Assembly: GCF_041146395.1 (NCBI RefSeq)
Contig: NC_090997.1
Location: 34,699,501 to 34,763,500 of the forward strand
Direction: 5' to 3'
DNA from: Eulemur rufifrons
Lineage: Eukaryota > Chordata > Mammalia > Primates > Lemuridae
Length of the DNA stretch: 64,000 bases
In this document: positions 26,497-39,189 of the stretch, piece after piece
How the letters are laid out: every line of letters starts with the position of its first letter
How positions within the stretch are numbered: position 1 is the first letter of the stretch
The notes under the pieces: generated by a model
Told to the model about the DNA's origin: nothing
The model's database searches: none
Seen by the model: only the letters and a program-made list of their open reading frames with translations
Program-made: the position numbers and the translations under genes

Positions 26497-26634
26497 TCAG
26501 TGTCTGTGTCCATGATGATCATTGAGAGCCCAGTTTTGCACTTCACCTTTGGCGAACAGTGTAAAGAAAAAGGCACCAAATACATTGATAGCAGCAGCGA
26601 TATAGAAAACAGTTTGCCATTCTCTAACGGTGTT
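26497..26634 (-). CDS. SLC17A5: SLC17A5 exon 11, C-terminus and stop
   Basis: Acceptor CTACAG, then 45 codons and TGA (stop at 26499-26497). It reads from [15 protein letters not shown] to the tail [15 protein letters not shown], encoding helix 12 and a short histidine-rich cytoplasmic tail identical to human. Codon 454 is R (AGA) where human has G (GGA), next to the N450 change from the previous exon. An AATAAA lies 8 nt after the stop (26489-26484), but the longer 3' UTR signal near 25265 is more likely the main one. Confidence 0.96.
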   Translation of the reverse strand, partial: NTVREWQTVFYIAAAINVFGAFFFTLFAKGEVQNWALNDHHGHRH

Positions 26635-26711
26635 CTGTAGAGACAGAAAGAAAAAAATGCAAATGAAAAAAATTTTGTTTGTAGTCTACTTTGCAAAAAA
26701 GGCAGTGTCAC

Positions 26712-27165
26712 AAGACTGTTAGAACAGCAGCATTATCGATAAAAGCCGCCATGCCTGAAACAACCCAAATGTTTATCACTAATAGGATTGTGGTATATTT
26801 GTTCAATGAAATACTATACAGCAATGAGAATCAATGAGCTACAACAGAAATACATCTCACAAACAAAATGTGCAAAAGAAGCCAGGCAAAAAGAGTGCAT
26901 ACTGAATGATTCCATTTATATGAAGCTCAAAGTCAGACAAAACTAATCTCTGGAGTTATAAAGCGGCAGAGCGGTTCCTCTCAGTGGATGTGAGGGAGGA
27001 ATGCTGGGAAGAGGTACCTGGGGGTTTACTGAGGGAGGTAATGTTCTGTTTCTTGATTGAGTGCTGGTTACATGGATGAATTAACTTTGTGAAAATTCAA
27101 CCTGCTGTATACTTGGGATTTGTGCATTTAAAAAATCTGTTATACTTCAGTAAAAAGTTTACTAA
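26712..27165 (+). mobile_element. Old L1 ORF2 3' end and 3' UTR
   Basis: 'caacccaaatgtttatcac', 'gaaatactatacagcaatg', 'tgattccatttatatgaa' and 'tgtgcatttaaaaaatctg' are L1M-type. Lies in intron 10, antisense to the gene. Confidence 0.85.
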
Positions 27166-27779
27166 AAATAAACAGTGTGGCATGTCCCAAAATCGAATGT
27201 CACTAAGAAAGTGTTATGCCTGAGCATCCTCTCTCAAGTCCTTAGGTGGGTGGTGTCGGGTGGGCCAAGAAAAGATGAGTTACGATGAGCTCTAAAGTTC
27301 AGGTTTGAGGGTCTCTGGGACATTGGAGGGAGGCCTGGCCAGTGTAAAAGACCTTGAATGGCACACAAAGCAGGACATGTGTGGCATTTGCCAATAAAAG
27401 ATTGACAATTGTTCAGTGTATAAACCAGTGACATAAAAACATGTGACGTTTATCTAAATTTCTGGGTCCTGTGACTACCTTTAACAATCATTTTTTGGAT
27501 CTTTACAATTTCAATCTAACCAGAGTGCCTACAATTTCAGCATTTAAACAAAACAAGCAGTAGAACTGGCAATGAGAAAGAAAGAGAAGGCACTGGGGAG
27601 CCAGAGTGAGGTTTAGAAAAAAAGGAAAAACATGGAGAAAGAAAGGAGGCTTAAGTCCACCTCTTGAAGGAGATGTTCCACTAGTCCTTTAGGTATTTAT
27701 AAATGGTGGAAAATTGGGAGTTGGAAGGGGCTTTTGAGGCCATTTATTTTGATTTCTTAAACAGTGTAGGCAACTTTTA
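27166..27779. other. Unassigned intron 10 DNA
   Basis: No clear repeat recognised. Confidence 0.4.
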
Positions 27780-28022
27780 AAAATGCTCTGCTTACTGACC
27801 TGGCCCTGTGCCGCCTTCCAGCTTCAGGACCGTGGGCCCACCCTGCCCCAAGGGCTCAGTACCAGAGCCCAGGCTCTGTCCCGGCCTTATCACATCTCCG
27901 GCTCACTCCTGGAGGGCTCCTTCCCCGCCCCTCCCACCCCAGGAACAGAGAGGTTGTTTCCTCCTGTCTGCCCACAGTGCTCTGCATGCATTTTTCCTGC
28001 AGCATTTGTCACACTGTACTTT
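27780..28022 (+). repeat. L2 LINE remnant
   Basis: 'gggctccttccccgcccctccc', 'ctgtctgcccacagtgctct' and 'catttgtcacactgtac' match the L2 3' region. Interrupted by the provirus remnant at 28023; an L2 tail resumes at about 28711. Confidence 0.65.
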
Positions 28023-28518
28023 TGTTACAGCAAGTGTTACAGCGAGTGGTCCCGAGGACAAACTGAGTGGCACATAGAGAGTTGGAGAATTAAGGTTTAT
28101 TTGTTGGTGGGCTCAGAGGGGTCTCGTTATTAAATTTTGAGTCCCGTCTACCCAATTTTTCCCACTTTTATTAAGTTGGGGTGATCCAAGGGGTGGGGTC
28201 TCAGGTGACTAATGTTTGCCAGGTAATAGGTTAGTATTATGTTGATGTACCAGGTAATAGGGTAGTTGTTGTACCAGGTAATAGGTTTAGTGTTATGTTG
28301 ATGTGCCAGGTAATAGGGTAGTTGTTGTACCCGGTAATAGGTTTAGTGTTATGTTGATGTGCCAGGTAATAGGTTTAGTGTTATGTTGATGTGTCAGGTA
28401 CTACATTAGTTGATGGGCCAGGTGTTAGGTTAGTATTATGTTGATGTGGGTCTTTTGTGAGGGGTGGGGGTCTTAGGTGGCTGTTGTGTTAAGTAATAGA
28501 TGGGGGTTTTCCTTATCA
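28023..28518 (-). mobile_element. Gammaretrovirus-type (ERV1) 3' LTR
   Basis: On the minus strand it begins TGATAAGG directly after a polypurine tract and ends GCTGTAACA. 496 bp. A TATA-like AATAAAAG lies near 28170 and an AATAAA hexamer at 28101-28096. U3 holds the 28218-28447 minisatellite. It lies in intron 10, in the same orientation as SLC17A5. Confidence 0.82.
28218..28447. repeat. Minisatellite of alternating 32- and 24-bp units in LTR U3
   Basis: Eight units each starting with CAGGTAATAGG-like sequence. Unit lengths are about 31, 24, 32, 24, 32, 32, 24, 31. Long units end 'gttatgttgatgtgc', short units end 'gtagttgttgtac'. Confidence 0.92.
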
Positions 28519-28531
28519 TTCCCCCCTTTGA
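28519..28531 (-). other. Retroviral polypurine tract
   Basis: Minus strand AAAGGGGGGAA immediately before the LTR TG start; this primes plus-strand DNA synthesis in retroviruses. Confidence 0.8.
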
Positions 28532-28547
28532 TGTCCTTATATGTCTA

Positions 28548-28705
28548 TTATAGGGCATCATTTTCTAGTGGGTGATAGTCTTGTAAGGTCATTATGTGAG
28601 TTGTTGTTCTCCGGGTTACAGTTGTTTTTACAAATTTTATAACCGTGTTGAGTATGTAGGGGCCTATAGTGACAAGGAGAAGAATAGACTGTTTGATAAC
28701 ATATG
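28548..28705 (-). pseudogene. Remnant of gammaretroviral env transmembrane-subunit tail
   Basis: About 47 codons are open on the minus strand and end at TAA (28550-28548), just before the polypurine tract. The end of a hydrophobic segment is followed by a glycine-proline turn, a lysine/arginine-rich stretch and a final tyrosine/proline/leucine motif, the layout of gammaretroviral Env cytoplasmic tails. The rest of env, pol, gag and the 5' LTR are absent. A dead relic. Confidence 0.7.
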
Positions 28706-28710
28706 ATCTC

Positions 28711-28830
28711 TAAATGATGAGTTTCTCAAGTGTAAAAGCAGCTTATCATTTTGCCTTTTAATTCTTAGTATCTAGCAAATTAACAAGCACTCAAGAAATG
28801 CCTGTTAAATAAATGTTTGACTATTTTAGG
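28711..28830 (+). repeat. L2 tail
   Basis: 'caagaaatgcctgttaaata' and 'aatgtttg' resemble the L2 terminus; probably the same L2 as 27780-28022. Confidence 0.55.
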
Positions 28831-30595
<1,765 letters not shown>

Positions 30596-30599
30596 GTGA

Positions 30600-30775
30600 A
30601 TTATACTACAAAAAATTTTTTGAGTATAAAATACATGAGTAAAAGTACACAAACCATCGTGTAAAGTTTGCTGAATTTTTACAAAATAACCTAAACACAA
30701 CCACATTATTAGTATCTGATCAAGAAACAGAACCTATTGGTATAAAGGTTTTTAAGGACATTTATATATGGTTGA
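30600..30775 (-). mobile_element. Old L1 fragment
   Basis: 'gagtataaaatacatgag' and 'aaataacctaaacacaaccac' resemble decayed L1 sequence. Confidence 0.4.
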
Positions 30776-30889
30776 ACTGTCTCTCAAATTGTATAAACTT
30801 TCATTTGAATAGTCATAATTTTGTCAGGTCACCCCTCTCTACTAAAAAACCTACATGGATGATTTAACTCTTACTTTCAGAAAACTTCA

Positions 30890-31190
30890 GTCTTCTGCCT
30901 GGTTTGCAATGGCCTGGCCCTGGCCCATCTACACAGCCTTATGTCCCAGTACTGCGCAGCACACCTTCAGATCCAGACAGCTTTCATTCTGGCGCTCACA
31001 TCTGCCACGCTCATTCCTGCTACTTATCTTTACTCACGCTATATCTGGTACCTGAAATCCACACTCCTTCCACGTTAACTGCTCACTTGGTACTTCTTCC
31101 AGGAAGCCTTCTCTGCCTAGCCCAACTCATATGGAGCAGTCCTCACAGAATCTTTATTGTCTTTAACCTTAGTACTATGTTTTTTTTTTT
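30890..31190 (+). repeat. L2 LINE remnant
   Basis: 'tcattcctgctacttatc', 'tacttcttccaggaagcctt' and 'ctgcctagcccaactca' are L2-like. Confidence 0.65.
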
Positions 31191-31194
31191 TTTT

Positions 31195-31347
31195 GTAATA
31201 GCCATCCTCACAGGTGTGAGCTGAAATGTCATCATGGTTTTGATTTGCATTTCCCTATTAGTCATGTTGAAAATTTTTTATATACCTGTTGGCCATTTGT
31301 ATGTTTCTTTTGGAGAAATGTCTACTCAAGTTCTTAGCCCATTTTTT
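31195..31347 (-). mobile_element. L1 ORF2 fragment, split by Alu
   Basis: The reverse complement of L1 wording ('ttgatttgcatttccctatt', 'ttggccatttgtatgtttc'). Resumes after the Alu at 31703-31870. Confidence 0.85.
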
Positions 31348-31702
31348 TTTTTTTTTTTACTTTTTTTTTTTTTTTTTTTTTGAGACAGAGTCTCACTCTG
31401 TTGCCCAGGCTAGAGTGAGTGCCGTGGTGTCAGCCTAGCTCACAGCAACCTCAAACTCCTGGGCTCAAGCGATCCTCCTGTCTCAGCCTCCCGAGTAGCT
31501 GGGACTACAGGCATGCAGCACCATGCCCGGCTAATTTTTTCTCTATATATTTTTAGCTGTCCATATAATTTCTTTCTATTTTTAGTAGAGATGGGGTCTC
31601 GCTCTTGCTCAGGCTGGTCTCGAACTTCTGAGCTCAAATGATCCGCCCACCTCGGCCTCCCAGAGAGCTAGGATTACAGGCGTGAGCCACCCCGCCCGGC
31701 CA
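31348..31702 (-). repeat. Young Alu inserted in L1
   Basis: TSD TAGCCCATTTTTT at 31335-31347 and 31703-31715. Confidence 0.95.
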
Positions 31703-31870
31703 TAGCCCATTTTTTAAATGGGTTATTAGGGTATTCTTGTTTGTTTCTTATTGAGTTGTTGTAAGAGTTGTAAGGGTTCCTTATATATTTTGAATATTAA
31801 CTCTTTAACAGATATATGGTTTGCAAATATTTTCTCTCATTCCATAAGTTGCCTTTTCTTTTTCTTTTTT
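31703..31870 (-). mobile_element. L1 ORF2 fragment, continuation
   Basis: 'gagttgttgtaagagttgtaag', 'atattttgaatattaactc', 'gcaaatattttctctcattcc'. Confidence 0.85.
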
Positions 31871-32189
31871 TTATTTCAGCATATTACAGGGGTAAGTACT
31901 GCGTGTTTTAAGATGTAATGTTCTCTGATTCAAGTCTGCTGAGTCTGACTCCGCAGTCTCATTGCAAACTCGTGTTTTATTTCCCTTTATTATATCCAGT
32001 GCCCAGCATAACACATGTGCCCATTCAATACATGATGATTAAAGAGAGGTGGCAAGTGACCCACAGTTGATAGAGGCCCCTTGTGTAAACTCGTGGGGCT
32101 CAGAATGCATGGACCACTGGAGCTTTGTTCCACACAGACTGGCACCCTCTTGGGCGTTAAGATCCAAAGGTTGCTGATTCCTGATCAGA

Positions 32190-32305
32190 AATTTTATATG
32201 GATGGAATCATACAGTATGCAACATTTTGGACTATGTACTAGGGCCATTGAGCACCATTCCAACTTGTTGTGTGCATTAATAGTTCATTTTTTTATTGCT
32301 GTCTC
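32190..32305 (-). mobile_element. L1 fragment
   Basis: 'tatggatggaatcatacagta' and 'attaatagttcatttttttat' resemble inverted L1. Confidence 0.6.
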
Positions 32306-33928
32306 TTTTTAATTGAAGAAACTAGGATGTTTGTCCTAGAGATAGTTCTAAATTCTGAATTTTGTAGATTATATCCTTGAGGTATCATTTAACACACAAT
32401 TTTATGTCTCCCGTATTTCCTGGACATTGGTAGTATCTACACCAGATCCTTGAGGGTTCATTAGATTTAGGTTTGATATTTTTGGTAGGAAAACTTAAAG
32501 GTGATGAAGGAGTTCAGTTAAAATAAAAACTTAAGTAAATGGCATTTATTAACTAATTTTTCACAAAGATCATCTAAACATACATAAAGTCCAATTAGAG
32601 CTTTAAATTACTTGTGAGATAATTAGTGTCACTATAAAATATAATTCCAGTCAAAATTAGAGAAGCATGGTGTTTTATTAGTTCATATAGTGTTATTGTG
32701 GGATAATGCAATTTCTATTAGGATTTAGCATCCTCAATACCTAGGTTGTAAACTACTGATCTGAACTCCCTCTCCCCATTTTGGATGGAATTGTGCCTAA
32801 ATAAAAAATCCTGTTGAACCTAATTCAGTTATCTATAAGCATCACAAATTTTTATGTCCAAACCCCTGCATACACAACACAATAATACAACCATGAGGCA
32901 CAGATCTTTCTCGTTTATCTCCTTTAGGGAGTGTATCTTAAATTAACCAAGCTTGGCAGGCCCTATCTTTTTTTTTTTTTTTCTTTAAACCATTAACACC
33001 TTGGCAGTAGGAGGAACTAACTGCAGTGTGCCAGGCCTTTCAGTGACAGATATTAAGTGCAGATGAGTGCTGTGAAATTCTAGATGTCAGCACCAAGAAG
33101 CTCATTCAAGTATTTAGATTACACTTGGCCAGGAAGGGCCATGAAAGATTGATGATGGCTTAGAAGAAAACAAGTTGTATGGACTCAGTCTAGATTCCTT
33201 GCTGTTGGAGTACTAGAATTTCGTGGGATTAATAGTTGAAAATCTACCCAATTCCCAGGAATCTGGGCAAAAAATTACCATAGGAAATCTCTATTTCAGT
33301 CTACGGAAGAAAAGCTTCAGAAAATACCATGTACATATTTATATGTTAATAGGAATACTATTTATCAAAAAAACTTCTATCACACATGATTATAAATATT
33401 TTACATGTATATTATCTCATTCTCATAGTAAAATCAACCCCATGAGGTAGGATTATCTCTACTTTATAGATAAAGAAAGACTAAAAAAATGTTATCCAAT
33501 TTGTCTGATTCCGAATCAGTACTTAGTATTGTAATGTTTTAATGTACGATGCTACCTTGTTAAAAACCATAGTGATCACTGAACTCAATCTGTTGGAAAG
33601 ATGAATTTTCTCATGCTTAATTTTTTACCACAAGTTCTGGTGCTGAATGCTTAAGTGTCTGTGGTTCTCAAGTGTTCTTGTTCTAACCAGTGGAGTGTTA
33701 CATTGAATGGGCACTTGGCTGTTACCAAGACAAAAAGGAACTAAGCAACAAGGTAGTCCTAAAATATGTAACCTGCTTCCTTAACCAAGACACAGGAAAC
33801 TAGAAATAACTAGTATGTTTTGAAGCAATAAATTCTAGTTGGAAAATAAAAACTGAGAGCTCATCTGAAGGGTTGAATCAAAATATAAAGGAGAGAAATA
33901 ATTTTGAATTTGATGAGATTACCTTACA
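32306..33928. other. Intron 9 DNA, mostly unassigned
   Basis: A MIR-like segment at about 33395-33480 ('attatctcattctcatag', 'catgaggtaggattatc'). Otherwise nothing recognised. Confidence 0.4.
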
Positions 33929-34223
33929 TTTTTTTTTCTGAGACAGGTCTTGCTCTGTGGCCTGGGCTAGAGTATAGTGGTGTTATCATAGCTCACGGCA
34001 GCCTCAAACTCCTGGGCTTAAGCAATCCTGACTCAGCCTCCTGAGTAGCTGAGATTACAAGCAGGAGCCACCACACACAGCTAATTTTTCTATAATATTT
34101 TTTTTTGTAGAAATGGGGTATCGTTCTTGTTCAGGCTGGTCTTGAACTCCTGGCCTCAAGCAATCCTCCCGCCTTGGCCTCCCAAAGTGCTAGGATTACA
34201 GGCTTGAGCCACCACACCCAGCC
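33929..34223 (-). repeat. Alu
   Basis: Inverted Alu, 'ctgagacaggtcttgctctg' to 'gagccaccacacccagcc'. Confidence 0.9.
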
Positions 34224-34589
34224 CAGGTATATAATTTTAAAGGTTTGTTCACAGCCATAAATCACAGCCACGATCAGCTGAGCAAGTTGAGCAGGGTTCA
34301 TTACCTGGGGCATACAGGCGCTTACCATTCTCCTAACTGCTACAACTATTTGCTGGAGTCATTTATGTTACTGAACTGTTTGGCTTCATACCATATCTGC
34401 ATAAGCATCCTTTCTGACCTATAAGACTCACAAAATTTCAGGGCCGGACCAGGGTCTTTAAGATGTAGCGTTCAACCACCCCGCTGATGCTTGAAGCTCA
34501 GCCACAGGCTCCCCCTGCTGGTTATTCAGCGTACACTTCATGACATGACCCTATGTATCACCCTGCAAGCCAGCTTAAGCTTACACAGA

Positions 34590-34658
34590 TGCAGGCAGGA
34601 ATCATGTCACTTTCCTGTTTGTGTCTTCAACATCTGGTACAGTGCCTGGCACAGTGTT
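34590..34658 (+). repeat. L2 3' end
   Basis: 'aggaatcatgtcactttcctg' and 'acagtgcctggcacagtg'; interrupted by the hAT MITE. Confidence 0.65.
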
Positions 34659-34666
34659 TGTTAAAC

Positions 34667-34865
34667 CTGCGGTCCCCAACCCCAGGCCGCAGAGCAGCAG
34701 AGGGGTACCAGTCCGTGGCCTGTTAGGAACCCGGCTGCGCAGCAGAAGGTGAGCGGCAGGTGAGCCAGGGAAGCTTCATCAGTATTTACAGCCACTGCCC
34801 ATTGCCACTGCTGGCATCATCGCCCTTGCTCCGCCTCCCCTCCCCCCTCAGGTTGGGGACCGCTG
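34667..34865 (+). mobile_element. hAT-type MITE, 199 bp, perfect 8-bp TSD
   Basis: Terminal inverted repeats CTGCGGTCCCCAACC and GGTTGGGGACCGCTG (14 of 15 match), flanked by TGTTAAAC on both sides (34659-34666 and 34866-34873). An 8-bp duplication and CAG-type termini identify a hAT transposon. The internal part is GC-rich ('ggcctgttaggaacccggc') and non-coding, so movement would have needed a transposase in trans. Confidence 0.92.
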
Positions 34866-34873
34866 TGTTAAAC

Positions 34874-35184
34874 GACTAGATGTACTAATCAACATGCTAT
34901 TACACTGACAGTTAGTAATTATAAAATTTCCTAATTGTACATCCAATTCACCTTTCTCCACCTTGTCCAAAAGGGTATCATGGGAGACCTTGCTGAAGTC
35001 CTAACATACCAAATCTACTGTGTTTTCTCTCTTGTATTAGGCTAAAAATGATGATGAGATTAATCAGACTTTTGCCTTTTTGGCTTTTAGTGATCCAGCA
35101 GTGGCTCCTTAGTAAGCAGTATTTTGTTTTCTAAGAACTCATCAATCATCCCTTTAATAGTCTATTTATTTATTTTCTATTTAT
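34874..35184. other. Unassigned intron 9 DNA
   Basis: Nothing recognised. Confidence 0.4.
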
Positions 35185-35278
35185 TTTTTGTAGAGATAGG
35201 GGTCTCGCTACGTTGCCCTGGCTGGTCTTGAACTCCTGGTCTCAAGCGATCCTCCTGCCTTATCCTCCCAAAGTGCCT
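35185..35278 (-). repeat. Alu monomer (FRAM-like)
   Basis: 'tttttgtagagataggggtctcgc' to 'tcccaaagtgcc'. Confidence 0.75.
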
Positions 35279-35748
35279 TTAATATTTTACTTGGATTGGT
35301 TTGTGACCCTGGCCATAACACCTAACTTAAAGTTAGCCAGAAAATAATAACTGCATTTATTAAATTATGTGCAAATGCATTTACTGCATTATAAGCAAAG
35401 TGCAGCGTGTGTGTGCTCTATTTAATCTTCACAGCAATTTTATGTGGTAGGTACTGTGGATATTTGTTTTTTTCTTCTGCAGCATCCACTCTCATCTTCT
35501 TTTGTCAATAGCTCTAATTTTTATCTGATGATTCAATTTTCCTGCATTGCCAGTTCAAGAGAGCAGGTGGGGCTCTTACCAGACTCCAGAGCTTCTGACA
35601 AGACTTCAGGACCCTGATGAATCCTAAACTACATTTCAGCTCCATGAAATAGAACGGGTGGCTTACCACCTTCCTCTCACTGGATGACTGCCGAGCCAAT
35701 TTTATGATTTTTATAATTTTTACTTCTCATCTTTATGAACATAGATTT

Positions 35749-36088
35749 TTTTTTTTTTTTTTTTTTGAGACAGAGTCTCACTCTGTTGCCCAGGCTAGAG
35801 TGAGTGCCATGGCGTCAGCCTAGCTCACAGCAACCTCAAACTCCTGAGCTCAAGCGATCCTCCTGTCTCAGCCTCCCGAGTAGCTGGGACTACAGGCATG
35901 CACCACCATGCCCGGCTAATTTTTTCTCTATATATTTTTAGCTGTCCATATAATTTCTTTCTATTTTTAGTAGAGATGGGGTCTCGCTCTTGCTCAGGCT
36001 GGTCTCGAACTCCTGAGCTCAAACGATCCGCCCACCTCGGCCTCCCAGAGTGCTAGGATTACAGGCGTGAGCCACCGCGCCCGGCCCC
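35749..36088 (-). repeat. Young Alu with 13-bp TSD
   Basis: TSD TGAACATAGATTT at 35736-35748 and 36089-36101; intact CpG-rich end 'gccaccgcgcccggcc'. Confidence 0.96.
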
Positions 36089-36239
36089 TGAACATAGATT
36101 TATGATACATAATACATGCATTAACCAAGGCAACTAGCCTATGTGTCTGTTCTCTGCAATGAGTTCTTTTCCTTGAATTCTCCAAATAATGATTAGTACC
36201 TCTGCAATGACCAGTTCTTTAAGATTTTTAAATAAGTTA

Positions 36240-36372
36240 TTGTGAGGCAACTTGATGTAGTAGAAAGATCCTCAGACCTTGACTCTGGAAGACCTGGATT
36301 CAAGTCTTTGGTCTGCCATTTGCTAGCCACATAACTTCTCTGTGACCGAGTTTCTTCATCTTCAAAATGAGT
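36240..36372 (+). repeat. MIR SINE
   Basis: 'cttgactctggaagacctgg', 'attcaagtctttggtctgcc' and 'tgaccgagtttcttcatc'. Confidence 0.8.
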
Positions 36373-36429
36373 CCTTCGTGTCCACATCTTCATGTATCAT
36401 AGTGGATGTTATGGAAGGCTTTCTCAGCA

Positions 36430-36960
36430 TCCATTCTCACTCCCTGCCCCGTAGCCCCAACTGTGTAGCAGTAATAACATTTAAGGGGCATTGACCCTTT
36501 CACTTCTAACTTTAGGGGTGGGTGCTGATTGTCCTAAAGTCAAATGGTATTCCCTTGGCCATTGGGGTTGGTTCAGGGGTGAATATGTCACTGAGTTTTG
36601 TTCAATCAAAACGAAGCCCAGGACTTATTTCCATGATTGGGAAAGGAGAAGATCCTTTTCTTTGTTGCTTGATGTGAATGAAGAAGCATGTAGTCCTGAT
36701 TGTTGCTAGTAATCATTTCATTGTGAGTTTTATAAGCAGACCCAATTTTAGGCTAAAACTACTACCATAAAAGGTAGAGCAGAAAGTGGGAAGGAAACAA
36801 TCTGGTGATATCAGTGGGCAGCTGGTTATCAACTCTTGCCTAAAGCTTATTATCTCTGGACTTTACACTGAAGTGAATCGATAGATTATGCTATTTAGCC
36901 AGTTTGAGTTAGAATTCCTATACTTAAACTACAAGCATTCTAAGAGATAACACAGCCTAG
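36430..36960 (+). mobile_element. MaLR (MLT1-like) LTR remnant
   Basis: 'ccattggggttggttcagggg', 'gattgttgctagtaatc' and general MLT1-like layout. Tentative. Confidence 0.35.
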
Positions 36961-37369
36961 ACCTCTTTCTTGCCAAAACTCTCGATTCCCACACACTTTT
37001 GACAGTCCATCAACCATACACGCTTGTCAAAACCTCAAGTCTAGATCAATCCAACAGCACATTTTCAACCCTATACTTGGGCTGCTAAACTTAACTGGAA
37101 GAAAAAATAACAACTTTGCAAAATACTGTTAGTACAAAATTAATCTCCAACTTTAGCTGATCCTCATCAATGTCAAAAATCTTTTCAATGAGTTTTTTGT
37201 GACTATTTTTCTTAATACCATTTAGAACCTTTATCATTTTTTAGTCTTTTACTCTACTTATCTTCTTTCTTAGCCTCAGCAATGAACTTGACTCTTGTCT
37301 CACAGAGAAATGGAAGACTAGCAGTTAAGATTTTTTTCAATAAGTTAATTACCTCAAAAGTTAGCAGCT

Positions 37370-37960
37370 TAAGGCGAATATTTATTGCCTCCTAGTTTCT
37401 GTGTGTCAGGAATGGAGAGCAGCTTAGCTGGGTGGTTCTGGCTCAGGGCCTCTCATGAGGTTTGTTAAGATGTTCTCCAGGGCTGCAGTCATCTGAAGGC
37501 TTGACTGGGGCTAGAGAACTGGCTTCAAAGCTCACTCACGTGACTGCTAGCTGGAGGCCTCAGCTCTTTCCTACAAGGGCCTTGCTGCAGGGCTGCTGCA
37601 TGTCCTTAGGACATGGCAGTTGGCTTCCCCCAGAATGAGTCATCAAGAGGGACAGAGAGCAAGGATGCTGTGATGCCTTTTACGGCCAAGTCAGATATCA
37701 TTACTTTTGCCATATTTTATTCATTGGAAATAAGTCACTAGGCTGGCATCTCCCTTCTCTTTCTTTGGGATGTCATGCCATCTCTCTGCTCTCCCCTGCC
37801 ACCCCCCTCTCTTTCTCATTCTCTCTGTCCTTTTAAAGGATAAAATAAACTTTTTTTACTTTTATGACTTAAAAAAAAAAGAAAAAAAGAAATAAGTCAT
37901 TAAATTCAGCCAACACTCAAGGGAATTAAAATAGGCTCCACCTTTTGGAGGGAGGAGTGT
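37370..37960. repeat. Old mammalian repeat, family not assigned
   Basis: 'gcttagctgggtggttctggc', 'ctgcagtcatctgaaggct' and 'caagctcactcacgtg'-type wording recurs in mammalian genomes; ends 'gtcactaggctggc'. Confidence 0.5.
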
Positions 37961-38059
37961 TAAAGAATTTGTGGACATATTTTAAGACCAACACAATTCT
38001 TAACTTTCCATCTTACCCGAAGACTTTTCTTCAGCTGAACTGATTTTACTACCTGCCTT

Positions 38060-38335
38060 CTCAGCTGAAAGTTAATCCCTCCAGTTGGACTCTGGATCTC
38101 ATTCCTTCCTGCCAATTCAAAATAAGTAACCTTTACTTTTCTTTAAACTTTAACCTCTAATCATTTATTGGCCTTCTTTTCCTGGCATATTAACATGCTT
38201 GGATCTCTTTTATCTTAAGAAAAAAAATTTCTTTGTCAACATATGCCTCCAGAATTGTGAGAAAATAAATTTCTGTTGTTTTAGCTTGCTAGTCTATGGA
38301 ATTTTGTTATGGCAGCTTGAGTAGATAAGATACAC
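38060..38335 (+). mobile_element. MLT1-like MaLR LTR 3' end
   Basis: 'gaattgtgagaaaataaattt', 'ctgttgttttagc' and 'tttgttatggcagcttgag' are the typical MLT1 end. Confidence 0.65.
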
Positions 38336-38339
38336 CAAT

Positions 38340-38645
38340 TTCTTTTTCTTCTCAAATAAATTCTTCTGTCTGGAATACTACTTCCTTTTGCCTGCCCAAC
38401 TTCTTCCCACTCCTTCTTCAGGCTTCAGCTTAAATATCACTTCCTCAGAGATATTTTCTTAGTTCATAGTATATATTATAGCCCCTCTATTCTCTCCTTT
38501 TGCCTTCAAAAGTCTGTTTTATTTGTGCGATTCTTTCCCTAGACTTAGTTTACCACTCTAGACTTCTGCCACTTCAGACTAATAGCTCCATAGGCTAGGG
38601 CTGTGTCTGTAACGGCTGGTAGTTGGTAGGCATTTGATAAGTATT
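38340..38645 (+). repeat. L2 LINE remnant
   Basis: 'tctgtctggaatactacttcc', 'ggcttcagcttaaatatcac' and 'ttcctcagagatattttc' are L2 3' motifs. Confidence 0.85.
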
Positions 38646-38650
38646 TGCTG

Positions 38651-38800
38651 AGCTGTGGCTCACACCTGTAATCCCAGTACTATGAAAGGCCAAGGCAGGA
38701 GGATTGCTTGAGCGCAGAAGTTTGAGGTTCCAGAGAGCTATGACGGCACCACTGCACTTCAGCCTGGGCAACAGAGTGAGATTGTCTCTGGGGCGGGGCA
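38651..38800 (+). repeat. Alu monomer (FLAM-like)
   Basis: 'gctgtggctcacacctgtaatcc' through 'cagcctgggcaacagagtgag'. Confidence 0.8.
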
Positions 38801-38841
38801 GGGAAAGAATTATCATAGTATATTACGATTGTCTATTTTTT

Positions 38842-39170
38842 TTTGAGACAGAGTCTCGCTTTGTTGCCCGGGCTAGAGTGAGTGCCGTGGCGTCAGCCTA
38901 GGTCACAGCAACCTCAAACTCCTGGGCTTAAGGGATCCTACCGCCTCAGCCTCCCGAGTAGCTGGGACTACAGGCATGTGCCACCATGCCCGGGTAATTT
39001 TTTTTTTCCTATATATATTTTAGTTGGCCAGATAATTTCTTTCTATTTTTAGTAGAGACGGGGTCTCGCTCTTGCTCAGGCTGGTCTCGAACTCCTTACC
39101 TTGAGCGATCCACCTGCCTCGGCCTCCCAGAGTGCTAGGATTACAGGTGTGAGCCACCGCGCCCGGCCGC
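38842..39170 (-). repeat. Alu with 17-bp TSD
   Basis: Flanks ACGATTGTCTATTTTTT (38825) and ACGGTTGTCTATTTTTT (39171) differ by one base. Confidence 0.94.
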
Positions 39171-39189
39171 ACGGTTGTCTATTTTTTAT

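Noticed and set aside
28218..28447. Possible CRISPR-like array
   Set aside because: Units are contiguous with no variable spacers and sit in a retroviral LTR of a mammalian genome; it is a minisatellite.
34659..34873. piggyBac insertion at TTAA
   Set aside because: TTAA lies within the flanking repeat, but the full 8-bp TGTTAAAC is duplicated and the inverted repeats start CTG/CAG, which fits hAT better.
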